Part shown: positions 41,643 to 49,488 of the stretch, piece by piece
How positions within the stretch are numbered: position 1 is the first letter of the stretch
Layout of the letters: every line of letters starts with the position of its first letter
Source of the DNA: CAZEVY01 sp964515555
GTDB lineage: Bacteria; Acidobacteriota; Terriglobia; Bryobacterales; Bryobacteraceae
NCBI GenBank assembly: GCA_964515555.1
Contig: CAZEVY010000023.1
Span: 1-56,423, forward strand
DNA length: 56,423 nt
Direction of reading: 5' to 3'
Position numbers and translations under genes: made by a program
The notes under the pieces: generated by a model
Seen by the model: the letters and a program-made list of their open reading frames with translations, nothing else
Databases searched by the model: none
Told to the model about the DNA's origin: nothing

Positions 41643-42548
41643 ATGGCCGCAGCACGGGAACGCCGCCGGGGGCCGCGACGGCGCGACTCCCCCAACACAC
41701 TCCTGCGCATCGCACCCGTCGCCTGGCCCGACCGTTCCGACGCAGCTACGCTGGTCGACGCCAGCGATTCCGGACTGGGCGTCAAGACCGAGGCCTGCCA
41801 CCCGGTCGGCGCGATCCTGCTGGTTCAAGGCGAGGCCGGCGTCAACGGACAGCGTCAACCGGTGGAGGCGCGCGGACAGGTGGTTTGGTCGCTCATGCGC
41901 GAGGACGGACTCTACTACACCGGCGTCTCGTTCGAGGCGCTGGGGGTGCGCAACCCGTTCCTCAAGCCGGCCGAAGCACGCCCTCCCGAACCGGCCGTCA
42001 ACCACGATGTCGACCATTACGAGGTCCTTCAACTTTCGCCGAATGCCGACACCGACACCATCCATCGCGTCTATCGGCTCCTGGCCCAGCGCTATCATCC
42101 CGACAACCGGGAAAGCGGCAACGAGGAGGCCTTCAAGCGGGTCCTCAGAGCCTACCGTCTATTAAGCGACCCCGAACAGCGCGCCGCCTACGACGTCAGC
42201 CACAGCCTGACGCGCCAGCTCCGATGGAAGATCTTCGACCAGGTGAACGCTTCGACCGGCATGGAGGCAGAGAAGCGCAAGCGCTCCGGCATCCTCGCGC
42301 TCCTCTACACCAAGCGCATGCATCAGCCCGACCAGCCCGGAATGACCGCGGCGGAGATGGAGGACCTCCTCGGCTGCCCGCGCGAGCACCTGGAGTTCGG
42401 GCTTTGGTTCCTCAGGGACAGCGCACTGGTCGCCCGGACCGACAGCGGCCGGTACGCGATCACCGTCAAAGGAGTCAACGAAGCCGAATCCATCGGCGCC
42501 TGGACCCCGTGCGTTGACCGGCTGCTGCCAGAACCGACCGTAACATAG
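41643..42548 (+). CDS. PilZ - J-domain fusion protein
   Basis: A 301-aa cytoplasmic protein with three parts. Residues ~1-110 form a PilZ domain with the RxxxR at Arg9-Arg13 and DxSxxG at Asp39, Ser41 and Gly44. Residues 124-185 form a J domain with HPD at 152-154 (QRYHPDNRE) and the closing LLSDPEQRAAYDV. Residues ~215-290 look like a winged helix (MTAAEMEDLLGCPREHLEFG, then LVARTDSGRYAI). A J domain stimulates DnaK-type ATPases. The fusion suggests a c-di-GMP-controlled co-chaperone; this is inference. It is divergent from the cytochrome-PHM gene. No dnaK or grpE is adjacent. Confidence 0.85.
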   Translation: MAAARERRRGPRRRDSPNTLLRIAPVAWPDRSDAATLVDASDSGLGVKTEACHPVGAILLVQGEAGVNGQRQPVEARGQVVWSLMREDGLYYTGVSFEALGVRNPFLKPAEARPPEPAVNHDVDHYEVLQLSPNADTDTIHRVYRLLAQRYHPDNRESGNEEAFKRVLRAYRLLSDPEQRAAYDVSHSLTRQLRWKIFDQVNASTGMEAEKRKRSGILALLYTKRMHQPDQPGMTAAEMEDLLGCPREHLEFGLWFLRDSALVARTDSGRYAITVKGVNEAESIGAWTPCVDRLLPEPTVT

Positions 42549-42622
42549 CCAGGCAAAAGCTCCCGAATCAATGGTTTATCCGCCGATCTATTCTTAATCA
42601 CGCGAAGCTCGGCTGGCGGTGC

Positions 42623-42628
42623 TACCAT
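42623..42628 (+). promoter_or_regulatory. Leaderless-type -10 (TACCAT) for VOC gene
   Basis: TACCAT ends 5 nt before the ATG at 42634, with no Shine-Dalgarno. It favours the shorter start. Confidence 0.35.
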
Positions 42629-42633
42629 CGCTC

Positions 42634-43002
42634 ATGCTTTCGCAAATCGGACAGATCGGTCTGACCATCGACGACCTCCCCAGAGCGGTCGAGTTCTACC
42701 GCGACACGCTCGGCTTGCGGCTGCTGTTCCAGGCGCCGCCCAACCTGGCGTTTTTCGACTGCGCCGGGGTGCGGCTCATGCTCGCTCCCGTCGAGAAGCC
42801 AGGCGAGAAGTTCAGCTCGGTGGTGTACTTCCGGGTCGATGATATTCGCGCGGCGCACGAGACGTTGGCGGCCCGCGGGGTCCCCTTCGAGTCTGCGCCC
42901 CACTTGATCGCCCGCATGCCCGATCACGAGCTGTGGATGGCGTTTTTCCGCGATCCTTCGGGCAACCTCCTGGCGCTCATGAGCGAAGTTCGAGCGGCTT
43001 GA
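42634..43002 (+). CDS. VOC (glyoxalase/bleomycin-resistance fold) protein
   Basis: A 122-aa vicinal-oxygen-chelate protein. It shows two beta-alpha-beta-beta-beta modules: IGLTIDDLPRAVEFYRDTLG and VVYFRVDDIRAAHETLAARG. The final FFRDPSGNLLALMSE is the usual metal-binding Glu strand. Members are metal-dependent lyases, dioxygenases or resistance proteins; the substrate cannot be read here. The ATG at 42634 gives the standard start. A strong hairpin follows the gene. Confidence 0.85.
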   Translation: MLSQIGQIGLTIDDLPRAVEFYRDTLGLRLLFQAPPNLAFFDCAGVRLMLAPVEKPGEKFSSVVYFRVDDIRAAHETLAARGVPFESAPHLIARMPDHELWMAFFRDPSGNLLALMSEVRAA

Positions 43003-43020
43003 AGCGCCCTCCAAAAACAG

Positions 43021-43050
43021 AAATGCTCACCCGGTGGAAGGTGAGCATTT
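43021..43050. terminator. Strong hairpin after the VOC gene
   Basis: A perfect 11-bp inverted repeat, AAATGCTCACC / GGTGAGCATTT, with an 8-nt loop lies 18 nt after the stop. There is no true T-run, though the A/T-rich ends would leave a weak ATTT tail. It is the likely transcript end. Confidence 0.65.
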
Positions 43051-43203
43051 CGTGCGTACCCTGGGATTGCCAGGGGATGTTACTTGGGAGAATCAGGATC
43101 GACGGACAACACAACCGTCAGAACCTGTGTGATTGGATGATAGGGTCTACACGCAGTCAAGTCAAGCGGAAAAACCGGAGCTGTTGAAGATCGAGAAAAC
43201 ATT

Positions 43204-43209
43204 TATAAT
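43204..43209 (+). promoter_or_regulatory. Leaderless-type -10 (TATAAT) for micro-ORF
   Basis: A perfect TATAAT ends 7 nt before an ATG, the same geometry as the annotated leaderless genes. TTGAAG upstream is a weak -35 at poor spacing. Confidence 0.45.
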
Positions 43210-43216
43210 CATCGCG

Positions 43217-43294
43217 ATGCGGCATATTTCCCTGTGCGCCGATTGTGGAAATCCCGTTCCAAACGCCCCTCCGCCGTCAACGAAATCAGTCTAA
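43217..43294 (+). CDS. Candidate 25-aa CxxC microprotein
   Basis: A short ORF encoding MRHISLCADCGNPVP and ten further residues. LCADCGNPVP is exactly how zinc-ribbon proteins begin, but the second CxxC is absent. It may be a true half-zinc-knuckle microprotein (able to dimerise around a metal), a degraded N-terminus of a zinc-ribbon protein, or chance. The TATAAT 7 nt upstream is the main reason to take it seriously. Confidence 0.3.
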   Translation: MRHISLCADCGNPVPNAPPPSTKSV

Positions 43295-43345
43295 CGGCGA
43301 GATTCGATTGAGGTTGCGAAATCGCCTTGCGACTCGCATCGCGCC

Positions 43346-44671
43346 TCAGTCCGGAAGGTCCTCGGACTTGGGCTCCGGCAGCCAAAAACTGGCCAGAAAG
43401 CCGACCGAGTACACCAGCAACGCGACCGCCGTTGCGGCATACGCCAGCCGCTCGGGAGGCGTTCCGCCCGGCATGGAATTGGTCAGCGTTGTCGTCAGAA
43501 GCGCCGCCGACGTGCCAACCATTCGGCCGCCGACGTTGGCGGCGAAACTTTCGCCGGTGCCCCGTAAGTAAGTCGGGTAGACACGCGGCAGGTAGTTGCC
43601 CCAGAAGCTGAACTGCGCCACCGTGACCAGACCTGCCAGGAAGACTCCCCACTTCAGGATCTCCAGGTCGTGACGGGCGGGGAAATAGAACACCAGTGGG
43701 ACCAGAATCAGGCCGGGAACCTGGAACACGCGCAGCAGCTTCCGGCGGCTCAGGATACGAATCGCCAGGAAAGCCAGAATCGTCCTCCCCACCAGGCCGC
43801 CGATCTCCTGATAGGACTGCACCGCGCTGACGGTCTGCTCGATCACCTTGGGCGGCTGTCCGGCCACGCCCGGCAGGCCCGGCACGATGCGCGGCAGGTG
43901 CTGTATGGCGCCGAACGCGGCGCCGTAGCTGCACGCGAACATCAGGGCGGTCACCAGGGTGGTGGTGCGGTACTGTGGCGCGAACAGCTCGACGACGCTC
44001 GGCCGTTTCAGCGTGCCCGCCGCCTTCTTCTGCGCCCAGGCGGGCGACTCCGGGAGGAAGGGCCGGATGAGGATCAGCGGGATCGCCGGGATGACGCCGG
44101 AAATCAGCGTATAGCGCCAGGCGGCGTGGACGCCGTTGATCGCCGGCAGCGACTCGGCGTAGGTGACCGCCAGGTAATAGGCGCCCGTTACCATCAGGCC
44201 GCCCAGAGACGAGAACGCCTGCGTGTAGCCCAGCACTGCCTCGCGCCGCTTGGGGTCGGGGAACAACTCCGCCAGCCACGCCACCGCCGCCACGAACTCC
44301 ACGCAGACGCCGATGAAGGTGGTCACCCGGAAGAACAGCAGCATCTCGAGCGAGGTCGAGAATCCAGCGGCGAACGCCGAGAAGGCATACAGCAGGATGC
44401 TCCAGACCAGCACGCGCCGCCGGCCGAACCAGTCGGTCAGGTAGCCGCCGAGCAGTCCAAAGACGCCTCCGAACAGCGCCGGAATGTAGAACAGCCAGCC
44501 GACCCACTGGTTGATCTGCGGGCTGCCGGGCGCGAAGCCGCCCATCTCCATGATGGCCGGGCGCGCAATGAGGGGCAGCACCAGCAGCTCGTAGATGTCG
44601 AAAGCGAAGCCGAGCGCGGCGATGACGCAGATCACCCACTGGGTGGTCGTGAGGCGGGGTTTCTCGGACAT
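43346..44671 (-). CDS. MFS transporter
   Basis: A 441-aa inner-membrane transporter of the major facilitator superfamily, sugar/metabolite:H+ symporter type. Twelve hydrophobic helices are predicted. The loop 2-3 signature appears as GGYLTDWFGRRRVLVWS, and RRILSRRK lies between the halves. The start of helix 1 has the acidic FAFDIYELLVLP seen in aromatic-acid and metabolite symporters. The substrate is unknown. The ATG is preceded by TATAAT at 9 nt. The gene is monocistronic, with 27 bp to the ferredoxin stop upstream. Confidence 0.85.
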   Translation of the reverse strand: MSEKPRLTTTQWVICVIAALGFAFDIYELLVLPLIARPAIMEMGGFAPGSPQINQWVGWLFYIPALFGGVFGLLGGYLTDWFGRRRVLVWSILLYAFSAFAAGFSTSLEMLLFFRVTTFIGVCVEFVAAVAWLAELFPDPKRREAVLGYTQAFSSLGGLMVTGAYYLAVTYAESLPAINGVHAAWRYTLISGVIPAIPLILIRPFLPESPAWAQKKAAGTLKRPSVVELFAPQYRTTTLVTALMFACSYGAAFGAIQHLPRIVPGLPGVAGQPPKVIEQTVSAVQSYQEIGGLVGRTILAFLAIRILSRRKLLRVFQVPGLILVPLVFYFPARHDLEILKWGVFLAGLVTVAQFSFWGNYLPRVYPTYLRGTGESFAANVGGRMVGTSAALLTTTLTNSMPGGTPPERLAYAATAVALLVYSVGFLASFWLPEPKSEDLPD

Positions 44672-44680
44672 GGAACGAGA

Positions 44681-44686
44681 ATTATA
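44681..44686 (-). promoter_or_regulatory. Leaderless-type -10 (TATAAT) for MFS gene
   Basis: A perfect TATAAT on the minus strand ends 9 nt before the ATG. No Shine-Dalgarno is seen between them. Confidence 0.5.
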
Positions 44687-44698
44687 GCGGAACCGGCG

Positions 44699-45088
44699 CT
44701 ATCGCTTCCCGGCCGGAATCGCCTCGCCCAGGTTGATCGATCCGCCGCCCTCGCTGACGTAGTTTCGGTTCCACGCCGGAATCTCGATGGTCACGTCCCC
44801 CGAGATCACGCACTGGCAGCCGAGGCGGGAGTGCAGCGTGAGGTCGGCGGCGCCGTCGAGCCGGTCGGCCTCGTCGTCTTCCATTTCCGACACGTTCTCC
44901 TCGCCGTCCTTGATGACCACGTGGCATGTGGTGCAGGCGCAGTTGCCGCCGCAGGCGTGCTCGAGATGCACGTCGGCGTTGAGGAGAATGTCGAGCACCG
45001 AGCACGGCTTTCCGTGTTCGGAGTAGGGCAGCGTCGCGGGGTCGAACTCGATAGTCGTACCGGCGGGAAGCACGGTTAGCTTGGGCAC
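44699..45088 (-). CDS. fdx: Isc-type 2Fe-2S ferredoxin
   Basis: A 129-aa adrenodoxin-type ferredoxin, likely the electron donor for iron-sulfur cluster assembly. The cluster ligands are Cys46, Cys52, Cys55 (EHACGGNCACTTC) and Cys91 (SRLGCQ), matching E. coli Fdx spacing. I place the start at GTG 45088, giving MPKLTVLPAG as in E. coli MPKIVILPH. The ATG three codons upstream overlaps the TACAAT -10. The C-terminal tail past NRNYVSEGGG is longer than usual. No isc genes are adjacent. Confidence 0.9.
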   Translation of the reverse strand: MPKLTVLPAGTTIEFDPATLPYSEHGKPCSVLDILLNADVHLEHACGGNCACTTCHVVIKDGEENVSEMEDDEADRLDGAADLTLHSRLGCQCVISGDVTIEIPAWNRNYVSEGGGSINLGEAIPAGKR

Positions 45089-45095
45089 TGAACCC

Positions 45096-45101
45096 ATTGT
45101 A
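45096..45101 (-). promoter_or_regulatory. Leaderless-type -10 (TACAAT) for fdx
   Basis: TACAAT on the minus strand ends 7 nt before GTG 45088 and overlaps the first possible ATG, so the start must be the GTG. Confidence 0.5.
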
Positions 45102-45112
45102 CCGCCCGTGCT

Positions 45113-45141
45113 CCACGCCGGTGTTCGCCAAATCGGCGTGG
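45113..45141. promoter_or_regulatory. 8-bp inverted repeat in fdx / TIGR03437 gene divergent gap
   Basis: CCACGCCG (45113-45120) and CGGCGTGG (45134-45141) are perfect arms with a 13-nt spacer, upstream of the fdx -10. It could be an operator or an RNA hairpin; there is no direct evidence for either. Confidence 0.3.
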
Positions 45142-45280
45142 TGGTGGTCGCGGCCAGTAGACGCTAAAGCCGCGTTCCGGGCCAGCCGATTACTCCATTG
45201 TATTCGTGCGGAGTCCAGATGCCCGCCTTACACCGTCATAAGGCATTCGCTCGATACGGGAACAACAGAGGCGAACACCA

Positions 45281-47716
45281 ATGAAAAGAATTGCAATCCT
45301 GTCCCTGCTCGCATTCCTGTGGCTGACCTCCTCGGTCGACGCGCAGGGCGTGGGTTCGGTTCACATCGCGGCGACGCATCGCCTCGCCAAGTTCATTGTC
45401 GACGGACAGGTCTACTACGGACAGCAGACCTTCTTGTGGACCTACGGCACCGCGCACATCCTCGAGTTCCCGCTGCGCGACGACGGCTTCCAGTACGCCG
45501 ACTCCGAGAGCACGCGCTTTACCTTCAGCGGCTGGACCGACGGGCGCAGCCTCTTGCAGGGCGCCGGCCGTGCCGTGACCGTCACCGCCGGACCGCAGAT
45601 CACCCAGTTCATCGCCAACGTCGCCGCCGTGCACCGGATTCCCGTGCTGTTTTACGGCCAGTACCCGCCCGGACCGCTCGATCGCGTCTCGCCAACCTCC
45701 TGCGCGTCGCCGGGCGACGGGCCGCCGGACGAGGCCCGCGTCGGAATTGTGATCGTCGCCGGCGCCTGCCTGTGGAACAGCGCCGAGCTCTGGCTGGCCG
45801 AGGGGACGCACATCATCAACGCCTTTCCATATCCTGGCTATGTCTTTGAAGGGGTGAAGGTTTACGGTCCAGGAACGAACTTCCTCAGCTCTGTCGAACT
45901 GCGCGGACCGGCCACCGTCCACGTGCAGTTCTCGCGCGGCAAGCGCGTAAGATTCCTGACCGAGCCGATGGGCCTCCGCGTCCTGGTGGACCGCACGGAG
46001 ACGCCGACCGCGATCCGGCAGCCGTGTCCGAATTTCCAGACGCTGCCTCCGGGCGCGCCGTCGCGCTCGGCCCCGCTCTGCTTCGGCGAGTTCGACTGGG
46101 CCCTGAACAGCACCCACCAGATCGGCGCGACGTCGCCGCAGTTCGACCAGGACAACAACATGTTCGTGTTCCACTCCTTCAGCAATGGAGTGGCGGAAAA
46201 CGGCGCCTACCGCGCCGGGAACCTCGACGACGAGACCATCGTGGCCCGATTCGTCCGCGGCGCGCGGGTCGGCTTCCTGACCAGCCCCAACGGGCTGAAG
46301 CTGAACATCGACGGGCGCGATAACTGGACCTCGTACAACTTCGCCTGGGCGACCGGCTCGAAGCATACCGCCACGGCTCCGGCCGAGCAGGTGGACTCGC
46401 GCGGCCGCCGCTATCGCTTCAAGCGATGGTCGAACGACGGCGCGCGATCCCAGGAAATCACTGTCCCCGAAGGCGCCGCCGCCGATAGCGTCCGCTTCAC
46501 CGCCGAGTACGAGCTGCTCAGCCAGGTGACGATCCGGTCGACGGCCAATGGAACCTCTGTCGAGGTCGACGGCGCCGACTGTGCGACTCCTTGCGTGCTG
46601 GACCGCCCGGACGGGACCCGCGTACGGGTCGCCGCGCGCCAGCAGGCGCCGCTCTCGGATTCCCACCGGCTGGAGTTCGTCTCGTGGTCCGACGGCGGCA
46701 CTCTCTCGCACGAGATCTCAGTGGCGGGCGCCGACGCGCGCACCATCACTTTGAACTACCGCTCGGCCTACCGGCTCTCGCTCGCAGCCGATCCGGCGGC
46801 GGGCGCGCGCTTCACGCTCGACCCGGCGTCACCCGACGGCTTCTATGCCGACGGCTCCACCGTCAACGTGGCTGTCGAAGCGCTCGCGGGATTTCGCTTC
46901 CGCCGCTGGGCGGGCGACCTGGACGGAACGTCGCGGGTGGGATTCCTGCGGATGACTTCGCCGCACGGCGCCACGGCGCTGCTCGACCGCGTCCCGTTCA
47001 TCGCACCGGCGGGCATTCGCAACGCCGCCGCGGAGACGCCCGACGCCGTGGTATCGCCCTACTCGCTGATCACGATCTTCGGGGAGAACCTCGCGGCGGG
47101 ACTGGAAGTCGGGCCGTCGAACCCGCTCTCGCAGACGCTGGGCGGCGTGACGGCGACGGTCGGCGGGCGCATCCTGCCGCTTCTGTTCGTCTCGCCGCAG
47201 CAGATCAACGCTCTGCTGTCGCCGGATCTCGAAGAAGGCACGCACAGCCTGACCATCCGCTGGGGGACCAACCAGATCGCGGGGACCTTCCAGGTCGCGC
47301 GCAACGCTCCGGGCCTCTTCACGGCGCCCGACGAGCTGAAGCCCGAGGGCCTCGGCGCGGGGCAGCCGCTGGCGCTCGGAGTCCATGACGACGGCCAGCC
47401 GGTGACCGGCGCCAGCCCGGCGCGCCGCGGCCGCGAGACGACTCTCTACGGCACGGGCTTCGGTCCGCTGCGGCGGCTGCCGCCATTCGGCTTCCAGGTT
47501 CCCGACGCCGTCGAGTATCTGCTGGCCGACGAAGTGCGCATCGTCGCCGGCGAGACGCCGCTCGAGGTCGTGTGGTCGGGCGCGGCGCCGGGAATGGTCG
47601 GCATGACGGCGATTCGCGTGCGTATTCCGGACGACTTCGCCGCGGGCGTGACCGTGCCGCTCAAGGCCGTCGTCAACGGCCGCGAGAGCAACGCGGTGTT
47701 TCTGCCGGTGGAGTAG
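45281..47716 (+). CDS. Large secreted protein with C-terminal TIGR03437 domain
   Basis: An 811-aa exported protein. The signal peptide is IAILSLLAFLWLTSSVDA. The N-terminal ~560 residues are several ~90-aa beta-rich modules with repeated W..G....HT and F..WS.DG..S or F..W..D phrases, resembling divergent InlB-B/bacterial repeat domains (SWSDGGTLSHEISV, FKRWSNDGARSQEI, FRRWAGDLDG). From about 571 to the end is the Solibacter TIGR03437 domain (AGIRNAAAETPDAVVSPYSL, IFGENLAAGL, ARNAPGLFTA). It is probably surface-exposed. AGAGGCGA precedes the ATG. No catalytic site is recognised. Confidence 0.85.
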   Translation: MKRIAILSLLAFLWLTSSVDAQGVGSVHIAATHRLAKFIVDGQVYYGQQTFLWTYGTAHILEFPLRDDGFQYADSESTRFTFSGWTDGRSLLQGAGRAVTVTAGPQITQFIANVAAVHRIPVLFYGQYPPGPLDRVSPTSCASPGDGPPDEARVGIVIVAGACLWNSAELWLAEGTHIINAFPYPGYVFEGVKVYGPGTNFLSSVELRGPATVHVQFSRGKRVRFLTEPMGLRVLVDRTETPTAIRQPCPNFQTLPPGAPSRSAPLCFGEFDWALNSTHQIGATSPQFDQDNNMFVFHSFSNGVAENGAYRAGNLDDETIVARFVRGARVGFLTSPNGLKLNIDGRDNWTSYNFAWATGSKHTATAPAEQVDSRGRRYRFKRWSNDGARSQEITVPEGAAADSVRFTAEYELLSQVTIRSTANGTSVEVDGADCATPCVLDRPDGTRVRVAARQQAPLSDSHRLEFVSWSDGGTLSHEISVAGADARTITLNYRSAYRLSLAADPAAGARFTLDPASPDGFYADGSTVNVAVEALAGFRFRRWAGDLDGTSRVGFLRMTSPHGATALLDRVPFIAPAGIRNAAAETPDAVVSPYSLITIFGENLAAGLEVGPSNPLSQTLGGVTATVGGRILPLLFVSPQQINALLSPDLEEGTHSLTIRWGTNQIAGTFQVARNAPGLFTAPDELKPEGLGAGQPLALGVHDDGQPVTGASPARRGRETTLYGTGFGPLRRLPPFGFQVPDAVEYLLADEVRIVAGETPLEVVWSGAAPGMVGMTAIRVRIPDDFAAGVTVPLKAVVNGRESNAVFLPVE

Positions 47717-47722
47717 GCCGAA

Positions 47723-48313
47723 CTACTTGGCTCGGTCCAGGATGCCGCGCGCCAATCGCGCCACGTCCCCTTCGTCATAGAGACTCGCGGTGTCGTCGAG
47801 TCTCTCCGAGAGCGCCGATACAAGGAAATCGGGCAGCCTCTTCCACGTGCCGCTCAGCGCGCACAACGCGGAGTAACGCACGTTGAGCGACGGATCGGAG
47901 ACAAAGCGCGCCAGGGCGCGCTGCGACGGTTCGCGCGTGCAGGTATTCCCCAGCGCCTCGACCGCCATCAGGCGCAAGGTGTCGTTTTCGCTGAGATCGT
48001 CGCCGATGCGGATGAGCGCCTGCTCGCCGCGGGTTTCGCCAAGCAACCAGATGGCGTAGATCGCCGCCTGGCGCACATGCTGGGGATAGTCGCGCCGCAG
48101 CAAGCCGACCAATCGTCGCCCGTGCCTTCGGCTGCCGATCGCGATTAGGGCCTCTGAGGCGGCCCACGCCTGGAACAGATCGCCCTGGGCGAGTTCGTCA
48201 ATAAGGGCAGGAATCGACTCCGCGCGTCGCTCCTCCTTATCTCCGCTCGCCGCCGCCGCGCGGCTGTCCGCCGATTCGCCGCTGCCCCGGAGTGTGTCGA
48301 GCGGATCCTTCAC
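47723..48313 (-). CDS. HEAT-repeat protein
   Basis: A 196-aa cytoplasmic all-helical protein. Four or five HEAT-like repeats are visible (DELAQGDLFQAWAASEALIA, LLRRDYPQHVRQAAIYAIWL, ENDTLRLMAVEALGN, SDPSLNVRYSALCALSG). Such proteins act as scaffolds or phycobilin-lyase-like binders; no enzymatic role is indicated. The N-terminal ~30 residues are charged and probably disordered. GTG 48313 overlaps the upstream stop of the nucleoside permease gene (GTGA), so the two are co-expressed. A functional connection with the permease is not obvious. Confidence 0.8.
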   Translation of the reverse strand: MKDPLDTLRGSGESADSRAAAASGDKEERRAESIPALIDELAQGDLFQAWAASEALIAIGSRRHGRRLVGLLRRDYPQHVRQAAIYAIWLLGETRGEQALIRIGDDLSENDTLRLMAVEALGNTCTREPSQRALARFVSDPSLNVRYSALCALSGTWKRLPDFLVSALSERLDDTASLYDEGDVARLARGILDRAK

Positions 48314-49335
48314 CGCGGCGGCGACTCCCGATACCGCTCCCAGCCGCGCACCAGCTCGCGCACCACGACGCTCCCGACGCGCCAGGCCGCCTCCAGCGCC
48401 GGAAGATACGCCGCATAGCTGCCGATCTTCGTCTCGGCAAGACTCTCCGCCGCGCTCGCTCCGTCGCGCTGCTGGTCGAAATTGCTCACCGTGCGCAGCA
48501 CCAGCACGCGCGCGAGGTCCACCTTTCCCGCGCCGGCGAGAAACGTGAGCGACTGCATGGTCCCGGTGTCCTCCATCGCCGTCGTGACGTAGTTGCCGCG
48601 GCCCTCGGTGTGATACTTCACCCAATCGTTGGCCCACTCGCTCATGCGGCGGCCATGCCAGAAAGTGCTCGACGAAACGGTGTCGCCCTTGAGCACGAAC
48701 GGCGGCCGCGTCGCCGTCGCGCGGCTCGAGTAGCGCGCACGCTGCGCGCGCATGGCCTCGGTATCGTCGAGCATCACCCCGCGCGTGAGCCTGTACGCCC
48801 AGTCGACCAGCGGCGGCGCGAGCCGGTATACCTCGCCCTCGTCGGGCGTGCGCCGCGGCAGCTCGTACGGAGTCGACTTCCGCAGGGGTATCATGCCGGT
48901 CTTCCACGACCCCGAAATCTCGCGCGCGTCGATCTCGTGGGCGATGTCGCCGTCGACGATCCACTCGGCCCACGCCGCCGACCCCAGCGAGGCGTCCTCG
49001 GGGTCGACGCCCGCGATGCCCGCGATCAGCCAGTAGGCTTTCGACAGGTCGAAGCGCCCGTCGAGTCCCAGCGCCATGATCGACGCCGCCGCCTTCGCAG
49101 TACCGATGCCGGTGCACACGCCGAGAACGCCCGCGGCGTTCATGCGCAGATTGCGCCATCCCGCGGCGAACGGCAGCACGCGGTCCAGCTTCTCGCGCTC
49201 GACCCAGTATTGGAATTCGCCGGGCTGGTCGCCGGAGTCGGCGCCGCGCTCGAACATCGTCACGACCACGACCTTCACGGGAATTCTCTGCGCCGAGGCG
49301 ACCGAACAGGCGAGCAGGGCGATGACCCGGAGCAT
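48310..49335 (-). CDS. Purine nucleoside permease (NUP) family protein
   Basis: A 341-aa exported protein of the NUP family. The signal peptide is LRVIALLACSVASA. The family blocks are VKVVVVTMFERGADSGDQPG, GVCTGIGTAKAAASIMALGL, YWLIAGIAGVDPEDASLGSA and TAMEDTGTMQSLTFL. Members resemble nucleoside phosphorylases and were described in yeast as nucleoside permeases, so the bacterial role may be periplasmic nucleoside binding or hydrolysis. The ATG at 49335 is preferred, with TACGCT 6 nt upstream. Its stop overlaps the HEAT gene start. Confidence 0.85.
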   Translation of the reverse strand: MLRVIALLACSVASAQRIPVKVVVVTMFERGADSGDQPGEFQYWVEREKLDRVLPFAAGWRNLRMNAAGVLGVCTGIGTAKAAASIMALGLDGRFDLSKAYWLIAGIAGVDPEDASLGSAAWAEWIVDGDIAHEIDAREISGSWKTGMIPLRKSTPYELPRRTPDEGEVYRLAPPLVDWAYRLTRGVMLDDTEAMRAQRARYSSRATATRPPFVLKGDTVSSSTFWHGRRMSEWANDWVKYHTEGRGNYVTTAMEDTGTMQSLTFLAGAGKVDLARVLVLRTVSNFDQQRDGASAAESLAETKIGSYAAYLPALEAAWRVGSVVVRELVRGWERYRESPPR

Positions 49336-49341
49336 CCTGCC

Positions 49342-49347
49342 AGCGTA
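49342..49347 (-). promoter_or_regulatory. Leaderless-type -10 (TACGCT) for NUP gene
   Basis: TACGCT on the minus strand ends 6 nt before the ATG at 49335. It is a weaker match, but the geometry is the recurrent one. Confidence 0.3.
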
Positions 49348-49488
49348 GCGCGATTCACTCCGGACGCAGCACGCTCGCCGGGTCCACTCGGGAGGCGCGG
49401 CAGATCCGGTCCGCGCCCCGGTGCGTATTGTCGGGTGGTCCGTGACCTGATCTCGCGATACCATAAGTCACTTCAGGTGGGAGGCATT

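Larger units (their letters stand above)
43003..43345. other. 343-bp intergenic region
   Basis: This gap between the VOC gene and the MFS stop holds the hairpin at 43021-43050 and a TATAAT with a 25-codon micro-ORF at 43204-43294. It is less GC-rich than its surroundings near 43180-43215. No other gene is evident. Confidence 0.6.
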
